Positions 1-6,808 of a DNA stretch of 9,701 nt are shown here, one piece after another (within the stretch, counting starts at the first letter, position 1; the number at the start of each line of letters is the position of its first letter). The position numbers were made by a program, and so were the translations under genes. The stretch is taken from positions 1 through 9,701 of the forward strand of contig CAJOQU010000042.1 in the NCBI GenBank assembly GCA_905236975.1, written 5' to 3'. This DNA comes from an uncultured Clostridia bacterium. GTDB taxonomy: Bacteria; Bacillota; Clostridia; Oscillospirales; Acutalibacteraceae. The notes beneath the pieces are model-generated. The model had not been told where the DNA came from, made no database searches, and was given only the letters and a program-made list of their open reading frames with translations.

Positions 1-1395
1 CACCTGATGAGTACCGGCGCGGTCAAAGCCTTTAAACTGACCTCGGCCACCGGCGCGTACTGGCGGGGCGATTCCTCCAAAAAAATGCTCTGCCGCGTTT
101 ACGGCACGGCCTTTCCCAAGGCCAGCCAGTTGGAGGAACACCTTACCATGCTGGAGGAGGCCAGAAAGCGTGACCACAACAAGCTTGGCCGTGAGCTGGA
201 GCTGTTCACCACGGTGGATGTGATCGGGCAGGGGCTTGCCATTTTACTGCCGAAGGGCGCCAAAATCATTCAAATTTTACAGCGTTTTGTAGAAGACGAG
301 GAGGCGCGCCGCGGCTGGCAGCTGACCAAAACCCCCTATATGGCCAAGCGGGAGCTTTACAAGCTTTCCGGCCACTGGGATCATTATTTGGACGGCATGT
401 TCGTGCTGGGCGACCCGAATGACGAAACCAAAGAATGCTTTGCGCTGCGCCCCATGACCTGCCCCTTCCAATATCAGGCCTATTTAAACCGCGCACGCTC
501 GTACCGCGACCTGCCGCTGCGGTATGACGAGACTTCCACCCTGTTCCGCAATGAGGACAGCGGTGAAATGCACGGCCTGATCCGTCTGCGCCAGTTCACC
601 ATTTCGGAAGGGCACTTAATGTGTACCCCCGAGCAGTTAGAGCAGGAGTTCAAGGGCTCGCTGGAGCTTGCGATATATATGTTAAAGACCCTCGGTCTTT
701 ATGAAGACGTCTCCTACCGTTTCTCACAGTGGGATCCCAATAACCGTGAAAAATACATTGGCACCCCCGAACAGTGGGACGAAGCACAGGGGGTCATGGA
801 GAAAATTCTCAATCATTTGGAAATCCCCTACAAAATCGGGATCGACGAAGCGGCTTTCTACGGCCCGAAGTTAGACATTCAAATCAAAAACGTCTACGGC
901 AAGGAAGATACCCTTATCACCATTCAAATCGACCAAATGCTGGCCGAAAAATTCGGTATGGAGTATGTTGACCGTGACGGGCAAAAGAAACATCCCTACA
1001 TTATTCACCGCACCTCGATCGGCTGTTACGAGCGCACGCTGGCGCTGTTGATTGAAAAATACGCGGGTGCCTTCCCGCTTTGGCTGGCGCCCGAACAGGT
1101 GCGCATTCTGCCCATTGCCGACCGTCATTTCGACTATGCGTTTGACATCAAGCGCCAATTAGAGGAAAAAGGCTTCCGCGTAGAGGTTGACGACCGCAAC
1201 GAAAAGGTGGGCTATAAAATCCGTGAGGCGCGTCTGCAAAAACTGCCGTATATGTTGATCGTGGGCGACAACGAGGTCGAAAGCAACACCGTTTCGGTAC
1301 GCGAGCGCGGTGAAAACGGCGACCTTGGCAGCATGAGCCTTGCCGATCTGACCGCTCGCCTGTGCGAAGAAAATGACAGCAAGGTCATAAAATAA
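1..1395 (+). CDS. thrS: Threonyl-tRNA synthetase, C-terminal part (5'-truncated by window edge)
   Basis: Class II aminoacyl-tRNA synthetase that charges tRNA-Thr in the cytoplasm. The frame is open from base 1, so the gene begins upstream; the ATG at 7 is internal. About 464 residues remain of roughly 640, so the N-terminal TGS domain and most of the editing domain lie outside. Visible are the end of the editing region (AYWRGDS at about 50-70), the class II catalytic core with motif 2 (LFRNEDSGEMHGL), and the C-terminal anticodon-binding domain (from about 1080, WLAPEQVRILPI to DLGSM). The three residues that bind the catalytic zinc in E. coli ThrRS (Cys334, His385, His511) have counterparts at codons 460-462, 613-615 and 1006-1008. 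The first lies in MTCPFQ, where E. coli has MNCPGH. The gene is followed after 22 bp by the aminotransferase gene, with no terminator between, so they are probably co-transcribed. Confidence 0.97.
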   Translation, partial: HLMSTGAVKAFKLTSATGAYWRGDSSKKMLCRVYGTAFPKASQLEEHLTMLEEARKRDHNKLGRELELFTTVDVIGQGLAILLPKGAKIIQILQRFVEDEEARRGWQLTKTPYMAKRELYKLSGHWDHYLDGMFVLGDPNDETKECFALRPMTCPFQYQAYLNRARSYRDLPLRYDETSTLFRNEDSGEMHGLIRLRQFTISEGHLMCTPEQLEQEFKGSLELAIYMLKTLGLYEDVSYRFSQWDPNNREKYIGTPEQWDEAQGVMEKILNHLEIPYKIGIDEAAFYGPKLDIQIKNVYGKEDTLITIQIDQMLAEKFGMEYVDRDGQKKHPYIIHRTSIGCYERTLALLIEKYAGAFPLWLAPEQVRILPIADRHFDYAFDIKRQLEEKGFRVEVDDRNEKVGYKIREARLQKLPYMLIVGDNEVESNTVSVRERGENGDLGSMSLADLTARLCEENDSKVIK

Positions 1396-1417
1396 TCGCC
1401 CCACAGGAGGAATTTGC

Positions 1418-2698
1418 ATGACAGATTATTTACACATGTCAAAAGACGAGCTGGCCGAGGAATTCCGGCGGGTTCGGCGTGAATACGAAGACTTGCAGGC
1501 GATGCATTTATCGCTGGATATGTCCCGCGGGAAACCGGGCTTTGACAACATGGATTTAAGCGTGGAAATGTTCGACCTGGTCGGCAACGACACCGGCTTT
1601 AAAAACATCAGCGGGATCGATTGCCGCAACTACGGGGGGTTGGACGGCCTGGCCGAGTTAAAAACCCTGTTCGGCAAAATTTTGGGGCTTAACCCCGAGC
1701 AGATCATTGTGGGGGGCAACTCCTCTTTAAACATGATGTTCGACACCGTTGCCCAGGCCATGACCCACGGCTTTGGCGGCGAACCGTGGGCAAAACAACA
1801 GGGGCTTCGGTTCCTTTGCCCCGTACCGGGCTATGACCGCCATTTTGCCATTACCGAATATTTTGGGTTTGAAATGGTACCGATTCCCATGAACGACGCC
1901 GGACCGGATATGGACATGGTCGAGAAGCTGGTGCAGGACGAAAAGGTCAAGGGAATTTGGTGCGTGCCGAAATACTCCAATCCCGAGGGCATCACCTACA
2001 GCGATGAGGTAGTGCGGCGCATGGCGCGCCTGAAACCGGCGGCCAAAGACTTTCGCATTTTTTGGGACAACGCCTATGCCGTGCATGATTTGTACGACGA
2101 GGGCGACACGCTTTTAAACCTTTACGATGAATGCGTGAAAGCCGGTAATCCCGATCTGCCGCTCATCTTCACCTCGACCTCTAAAATCACCTTCCCCGGC
2201 GCGGGGGTGGCGGTCGAGGCGGCCAGTCCCAATAACGTGGCCATGCTGAAAGGCCGCATGAAATACCAAACCATCGGGCCGGATAAGCTAAACCAACTGC
2301 GTCACGCCCGCATGTTCGCCGAGCCCGAAGACGTTGTGCGCCACATGAAACGCCACGCCGCTATTTTAAGGCCCAAGTTTGAATCGGTCTTAAACGAGCT
2401 GGAAAGCCAGCTTGCTCCCACCGGCATTGCCCGCTGGACAAAACCGCGCGGCGGCTATTTTATCAGCCTTTATGTGCCGGATGGCTGTGCCAAACGGGTG
2501 GAACAGCTTTGCGCCAACGCGGGCATGATCCTGACCCCGGCCGGAGCGACCTATCCCTACGGCGTTGACCCGCACGACACCAATCTGCGCATCGCGCCGT
2601 CCTACCCATCGGTAGAGGAGATCCGCAGTGCTTCGGTGGTACTGTGCGTTTCGGTTCGCTACGCCGCGCTGGAAAAACTGTGCAATGAGAAAAGTTGA
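1418..2698 (+). CDS. aspT: PLP-dependent aspartate aminotransferase, AspT-type (class I, subgroup 1-gamma)
   Basis: Predicted cytoplasmic PLP enzyme that interconverts aspartate plus 2-oxoglutarate and oxaloacetate plus glutamate. The 426 residues match, from memory, the Corynebacterium glutamicum AspT family: LDMSRGKPG near the N terminus, RNYGGLDGL, the PVPGYDRHF segment, VPKYSNPEGITY, FWDNAYAVHDLYD, and FTSTSKITFPGAGVA with Lys256 (codon 2183-2185) as the likely Schiff-base lysine. The late GGYFISLYVP and NLRIAPSYP with its substrate-carboxylate arginine are also present. The start is the ATG at 1418, with AGGAGG at 1405-1410 at good spacing. The gene follows thrS by 22 bp. No terminator is visible before secD, so read-through is possible, although secD has its own promoter. 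Substrate preference is inferred from the family; an aromatic or alanine aminotransferase role cannot be excluded. The symbol follows the C. glutamicum name. Confidence 0.88.
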   Translation: MTDYLHMSKDELAEEFRRVRREYEDLQAMHLSLDMSRGKPGFDNMDLSVEMFDLVGNDTGFKNISGIDCRNYGGLDGLAELKTLFGKILGLNPEQIIVGGNSSLNMMFDTVAQAMTHGFGGEPWAKQQGLRFLCPVPGYDRHFAITEYFGFEMVPIPMNDAGPDMDMVEKLVQDEKVKGIWCVPKYSNPEGITYSDEVVRRMARLKPAAKDFRIFWDNAYAVHDLYDEGDTLLNLYDECVKAGNPDLPLIFTSTSKITFPGAGVAVEAASPNNVAMLKGRMKYQTIGPDKLNQLRHARMFAEPEDVVRHMKRHAAILRPKFESVLNELESQLAPTGIARWTKPRGGYFISLYVPDGCAKRVEQLCANAGMILTPAGATYPYGVDPHDTNLRIAPSYPSVEEIRSASVVLCVSVRYAALEKLCNEKS

Positions 2699-2719
2699 TG
2701 GGAATCTTTTACATAATGA

Positions 2720-2748
2720 TTGACTTTGCTCAAAAATTTATGTATAAT
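2720..2748 (+). promoter_or_regulatory. Sigma-A type promoter of secDF
   Basis: TTGACT at 2720-2725 and TATAAT at 2743-2748 are separated by exactly 17 bp. This is one mismatch from consensus and lies 31 bp before the secD start. It shows that an upstream TTG at 2720 in the secD frame is the -35 box and not a start codon. Confidence 0.85.
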
Positions 2749-2779
2749 AGTAGAATCAAAAAGGTTGGAGGATTTGCCA

Positions 2780-4156
2780 ATGAAGTCCAAAAGAACAGGT
2801 AAGCCGGTGTTTTTCATTGTTTTCGTTTTGATCTTGGCGCTTGCTTATTCCGCTTTTTTCGGAATTGAAAACTATTACGGCGATACCAGAAAAGTTTACG
2901 TCAAAGGCGCCGGCGATATTCGCTGGGGTATTGACATACGGGGCGGCGTGGAAGCCGTCTTCTCCCCCGATAAGGAGGATGTTGACATCACGGACGACGA
3001 TATGGACGCCGCGAAGGCCATTATCGAAACGCGTTTGGTCAACAAAAACATTACCGACTACGAGGTCTACACCGATAATGACAATCATCAGATCATCGTG
3101 CGGTTCCCGTGGGCGGCGAATGAGAGTGATTTTGACGCCGCCGAGGCTGTGCGGGAGTTGGGCGAGACCGCCCTGCTGACCTTCTGCCGCGGGGAAGATC
3201 AGTCCGACGTGATTTTAAGCGGCGCGACCGACATCGACCACGCGCAAGCCGGGGTGGATCAAGACGGCAACTATGTCGTGTATTTGTACTTCACCAATGT
3301 AGGTACCGGCAAATTTGCCACCGCCACAGCGCAATTGGTGGGCAGTACCATCTCGATCTGGATGGATGAAACCGAAATTTCCGCCCCGAAGGTCAATCAG
3401 GCCATTACCGACGGCTCGGCCTATATCACCGGGCTTGGCGGCTCGGAAGAAGCAAAAGAGCTTGCCGATAAAATCAACGCCGGGTCATTGCCGTTTGCCT
3501 TAACGGTTGATAACAGCAAGCTGCAAATCATTTCACCCTCGCTGGGCTCTGACGCGCTGCGCGTCATGCTGATCGCCGGATCGATCGCATTTGGCATTGT
3601 CTGCCTGATCATGATCCTGCGCTACCGTCTGAACGGCGTCATCGCCGCCATCGCCCTGCTTGGTCAGCTGGCCGGCACCATTGCCTGCATTTCGGGCTTC
3701 TTCCCGAATACTTCCAGCTTTACCCTGACCGTGCCGGGTATCGCGGGAATTATCCTTTCGGTCGGCGTGGGCGTTGACTGTAACGTAATCGCGGCCGAGC
3801 GTATTCGTGAAGAATTCAAAAAGGGTAAGACCATTGACGGCGCGATCGACAGCGGCTTTAAAAACGCTTTAAGCGCGATTATTGACGGCAACGTGACCAT
3901 CGTGATTGTATCCATTGTGTTGATCGGTGCCTTTGGCACGCCGGACAATATCATCGCCAAAATTTTCTCGCCGCTGATGTCGCTGTTCGGGTCGTCCATC
4001 ACCGGGTCGATCTACTCCTTCGGTTACACCCTGCTGGTGGGCGTGATCTTCAACCTGATCATGGGTGTGCTTGCCTCCAAGTACATGCTGAAGAGCATCT
4101 CTCAACTGAAGGTCTTCAGAAAACCCTGGCTTTACGGAGGTAAGAAAAATGCGTAA
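2780..4156 (+). CDS. secD: Protein translocase subunit SecD
   Basis: Membrane subunit of the SecDF complex, which uses the proton gradient to help pull exported proteins out of the SecYEG channel. The protein has 458 residues, compact compared with E. coli (615) and normal for Clostridia. TM1 is at about 9-28, followed by the family motif WGIDIRGGVEAVF (49-61), an extracellular P1-type domain to about 255, and five C-terminal TM helices (about 262-281, 286-305, 315-338, 365-386, 409-433). TM4 carries GVGVDCNVIAAERIREEF; Asp333 corresponds to the proton-relay Asp519 of E. coli SecD. The start is the ATG at 2780 with GGAGG at 2767-2771. A longer frame from 2720 would run through the promoter. 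It overlaps secF by 8 bp, so the two are translationally coupled. Confidence 0.96.
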   Translation: MKSKRTGKPVFFIVFVLILALAYSAFFGIENYYGDTRKVYVKGAGDIRWGIDIRGGVEAVFSPDKEDVDITDDDMDAAKAIIETRLVNKNITDYEVYTDNDNHQIIVRFPWAANESDFDAAEAVRELGETALLTFCRGEDQSDVILSGATDIDHAQAGVDQDGNYVVYLYFTNVGTGKFATATAQLVGSTISIWMDETEISAPKVNQAITDGSAYITGLGGSEEAKELADKINAGSLPFALTVDNSKLQIISPSLGSDALRVMLIAGSIAFGIVCLIMILRYRLNGVIAAIALLGQLAGTIACISGFFPNTSSFTLTVPGIAGIILSVGVGVDCNVIAAERIREEFKKGKTIDGAIDSGFKNALSAIIDGNVTIVIVSIVLIGAFGTPDNIIAKIFSPLMSLFGSSITGSIYSFGYTLLVGVIFNLIMGVLASKYMLKSISQLKVFRKPWLYGGKKNA

Positions 4157-5075
4157 TTTGACTTTAAACTCTCAAAAGATTTTTAAATGTGCCTTGATCG
4201 TTTACGCCGTTATCTTTCTTGCCGGTATTCTTTGCGCTTTTATTTTCGGCGTAAGCTTTGACATCAACTTCTCCGGCGGCACCAAAATTTCCTACGCCTA
4301 CACCGGCGATCTTGAAACCGCCGACATTGAAAAAACGGTGGACGGGGTGTTGGAGCAAAACTTTACCGTTACCAAAAGCACCGCTTTGGCGGGCGATACG
4401 CAAACCTTTGAGATCAGCCTGATCGGCAAAGACGCCCTGTCGGCCGAAACGCAGGAAGCCTTGACCACCTCTTTGGAGGAGGCTTTTGCCGATAACGGGA
4501 TCTTGCTTTATAACTCCAACTCGGTCAGTCCCACCATTGCGGGAACCTTCTTTGCCAAAAGTTTAGTGGCGATTCTGATTACGGCGCTGCTGGTCGTGGT
4601 TTACGTCGGCATTCGTTTCCGCAAGATCGGCGGTGTGTCGGCCGCGGTCACCGCACTGTGTGCGTTGGTTTTAGATATTTTGATCTCCTTCTTTGTTTGC
4701 GTGATCTTCCGGTTACAGATCGATTCCAACTATATTGCCGTTGTGCTGACCCTTTTGGGTTATTCGTTGAACGACACCATCGTGGTATACGACCGCATCC
4801 GTGAAAACGAGCGCCTGACCCCCGATAAGACCATTGACGTGATCGTGAACGACAGTATCAATGCCGTGAAAGCGCGTAACTTTGTGACCACGCTGACCAC
4901 CTTCTGCGCGGTGATGACCATTGTGGTTGTCGCTGAGTTGTTCGGCCTTACCACCCTTCGCTCCTTCGCCATTCCCATGGCGTTCGGCCTGCTTTCGGGC
5001 TGTGTGACCTCGTTGTTTGTGGCAAGTCCCCTTTGGGTCGTGTGGAAAACCCGCAAAACCAAAAAGAAGGCTTGA
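4149..5075 (+). CDS. secF: Protein translocase subunit SecF
   Basis: Partner of SecD in the proton-driven late step of Sec export. The protein has 308 residues. TM1 is at about 12-33, followed by the motif FDINFSGGTKISYAY (37-51), a short extracellular domain to about 130, and five TM helices. The segment GYSLNDTIVVYDRIREN (204-220) is the SecF TM4 signature. Asp209, and Arg243 in KARNFVTTLTT, match the conserved charged residues Asp213 and Arg247 of E. coli SecF. The lysine-rich C terminus (TRKTKKKA) fits a cytoplasmic end. The start is the ATG at 4149, inside the end of secD, with GGAGG at 4136-4140. Separate secD and secF genes, instead of one fused secDF as in Bacillus subtilis, are common in Clostridia. 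A terminator follows 36 bp after the stop. Confidence 0.96.
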   Translation: MRNLTLNSQKIFKCALIVYAVIFLAGILCAFIFGVSFDINFSGGTKISYAYTGDLETADIEKTVDGVLEQNFTVTKSTALAGDTQTFEISLIGKDALSAETQEALTTSLEEAFADNGILLYNSNSVSPTIAGTFFAKSLVAILITALLVVVYVGIRFRKIGGVSAAVTALCALVLDILISFFVCVIFRLQIDSNYIAVVLTLLGYSLNDTIVVYDRIRENERLTPDKTIDVIVNDSINAVKARNFVTTLTTFCAVMTIVVVAELFGLTTLRSFAIPMAFGLLSGCVTSLFVASPLWVVWKTRKTKKKA

Positions 5076-5111
5076 TCCTGCCACACGGTTTGTTTTGAAA
5101 AATCTTGTATG

Positions 5112-5148
5112 GAGTCGTTTTGCTTTTTTGGCAAGACGGCTCTTTTTT
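5112..5148 (+). terminator. Rho-independent terminator after secF
   Basis: A 12-bp stem is formed by 5112-5123 and 5131-5142, with two G-U pairs and a 7-nt loop (5124-5130). Six T follow directly at 5143-5148. It separates the secDF unit from the glucosaminidase operon. Confidence 0.9.
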
Positions 5149-5198
5149 GGCTGTTTTGAACTTTTCCGACAAATTTCACGTTTTTCAAACGGTTTTAG

Positions 5199-5227
5199 TT
5201 GACAATATGTTATGGAAATTGTATAAT
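5199..5227 (+). promoter_or_regulatory. Consensus sigma-A promoter of the glucosaminidase-cohesin operon
   Basis: A perfect TTGACA at 5199-5204 and a perfect TATAAT at 5222-5227 have a 17-bp spacer. No operator-like dyad is apparent around it, which suggests strong, housekeeping-type expression. The leader to the start codon is short, about 28 nt. Confidence 0.92.
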
Positions 5228-5261
5228 AAGCGTGTACTTTTTTGCGTTGGGAGGGCGCCTG

Positions 5262-6797
5262 ATGAAACCGATTCAAAAGGGAATTTGTGTTTTTTTGACA
5301 CTAATTTTTACACTGTGCGCCGCCCTTAGTCCCAACAATCTTGTTCCCGTTTTGGCAGCAAGCGCCTTCGAAAAGCAGCTGGCGGCTTTCCCCGAAAGCT
5401 ACCACGCCGCGTTGCGCGCTTTGCATGAAACCTACCCCAACTGGCAGTTTATCGCTGATGAGATCAACCTCACCCTCAGTGAAGCCGTTGAGTTAGAGCA
5501 GCTTTCTACCTTAAAAACCTATAAGGTCGTGCCCAAATCCTACAGTCAATCATGGTTTTCCATGGAAAACGGTGCATACCGGTGGGATAAAAACACCTAT
5601 GTCGCTTACGATACCAGCTGGTATGTTGCCTCACGCGAGGTCATACAATATTATATGGATCCCCGCAATTTTTTAAACGCCACCCAAATTTACGCATACA
5701 TGAATTTAAGCTACAATGAAAAAACCCAAACCGAAGATGGCTTGAGTAAGATCATCAAAGGCACCTTTTTGGAAAAGGGGTATTCCGATCCAAATGACAC
5801 CGCCTACGGCGGCTCTTACGCCAAGGTCATTATGGCGGCGGCAAAGCAAACGGGCGTAAGTCCTTATGTGCTGGCAGCCACCATAATTCAAGAGCAGGGC
5901 ACCGGCGGCACTTCTTCGCTGATTTCGGGTACCTATTCAGGCTATGAAGGGTATTACAACTTCTTCAACATTGGAACTTACGGCGATACCAATGCGGCCA
6001 AAATCAAAGCCGGGCTTACCTATGCCAAAAACAATGGGTGGAACAGCCGCTCCAAATCCATCATTGGCGGGGCGCAGTTTTGTGCGAACGGCTATGTGAG
6101 CGCCGGGCAGAACACCTACTTTTACATGAATTATAACATCAAAAACACCAACCGCATTTACCACCAATACGCCACGGCGGTCTATAACGCCGACAGCAGC
6201 GGCAGGCAGGTGGCGAAAACCTACCAAGACCTCAAAAACGCCACGTTGGATTTTTATATTCCGGTTTACAAAAACATGCCGACCAAGGTGTCAGCCGCGC
6301 CCGCTAAAACCGACAAGAAAAACAATTATTATTTTCAAGATATCCTCGTTGAGGGGCTGACCCCTTCGTTTGACCGCTATACATACAATTACGATCTTTC
6401 TGTCAGCGGCGACACCTTCTTTTCGGTGGATGTGCCGGACGGCGCGGCCTATGCGGGGGAATCCTCTTACGAATTGAAAAAGGGGAAAAATACCGTCACC
6501 CTGAAGGTGAAGTCCGAGACCGGCTACACCACCTCTTACAAAATCAGCGTGCTGGCCGAAAAAGACTGTGTGTTTTCGCTTTTGACAGAAGCGTCCAATA
6601 TGCTGCGGGGCGATACCAACGGTGACGGAAAAATCAACGGGCGGGATCTCGCTAACATTCAAATGCACATTTTAGAAATCAAATCTTTAACCGGCCACGC
6701 CTTTACAGGCGGCGATACCAACGGTGACGGAAAAATCAACGGGCGCGACCTTGCCAATGTACAAATGGACATTTTAGACATTAAAAAACTCAATTAA
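5262..6797 (+). CDS. Secreted endo-beta-N-acetylglucosaminidase (GH73-like) with C-terminal dockerin
   Basis: Predicted secreted peptidoglycan hydrolase cutting the glycan strands at N-acetylglucosamine; 511 residues. Order: signal peptide (1 to about 33, hydrophobic core 8-22, cleavage near VLAAS); an N-terminal segment (FPESYHAALRALHETYPNW, 43-61) typical of LytD/LytB-like clostridial glucosaminidases; the catalytic domain (about 90-320) with YYMDPRNFL, GVSPYVLAATIIQEQGTGG and YEGYYNFFNIG, where Glu211 is the probable catalytic acid; a cadherin-like beta-sandwich (about 356-433); and a two-repeat dockerin (449-511). Both dockerin repeats read GDTNGDGKINGRDLAN, with all calcium-loop positions filled. 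The start is the ATG at 5262 with GGGAGG at 5249-5254; the frame's TTG at 5199 is the -35 box. The stop is 11 bp before the cohesin gene. A peptidoglycan substrate is inferred from the family. Confidence 0.9.
   Translation: MKPIQKGICVFLTLIFTLCAALSPNNLVPVLAASAFEKQLAAFPESYHAALRALHETYPNWQFIADEINLTLSEAVELEQLSTLKTYKVVPKSYSQSWFSMENGAYRWDKNTYVAYDTSWYVASREVIQYYMDPRNFLNATQIYAYMNLSYNEKTQTEDGLSKIIKGTFLEKGYSDPNDTAYGGSYAKVIMAAAKQTGVSPYVLAATIIQEQGTGGTSSLISGTYSGYEGYYNFFNIGTYGDTNAAKIKAGLTYAKNNGWNSRSKSIIGGAQFCANGYVSAGQNTYFYMNYNIKNTNRIYHQYATAVYNADSSGRQVAKTYQDLKNATLDFYIPVYKNMPTKVSAAPAKTDKKNNYYFQDILVEGLTPSFDRYTYNYDLSVSGDTFFSVDVPDGAAYAGESSYELKKGKNTVTLKVKSETGYTTSYKISVLAEKDCVFSLLTEASNMLRGDTNGDGKINGRDLANIQMHILEIKSLTGHAFTGGDTNGDGKINGRDLANVQMDILDIKKLN
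6609..6745 (+). repeat. Direct repeat encoding the two dockerin calcium loops
   Basis: A 35-nt stretch at 6609-6643 recurs without mismatch at 6711-6745, 102 bp (34 codons) later. The copies encode the identical loop GDTNGDGKINGR and diverge mainly at third positions just after. Dockerins are built from a duplicated F-hand motif, but perfect identity at DNA level points to recent duplication or gene conversion, or to strong constraint on both halves. Confidence 0.95.
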
Positions 6798-6808
6798 GGA
6801 GAGCCACC

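Noticed and set aside
2720..2779. In-frame N-terminal extension of secD from TTG at 2720
   Set aside because: The TTG is part of the -35 box and the extension spans the whole promoter. The ATG at 2780 has a GGAGG 8 nt upstream and starts a typical SecD N terminus.
5199..5261. In-frame N-terminal extension of the glucosaminidase from TTG at 5199
   Set aside because: It would cover the TTGACA and TATAAT boxes. The ATG at 5262 has a good ribosome binding site and gives a proper signal peptide.
4713..5276. Minus-strand open frame of 187 codons over secF and the following promoter region
   Set aside because: It is antisense to secF and runs through the terminator and the -35 and -10 boxes; the composition is typical of a shadow frame.
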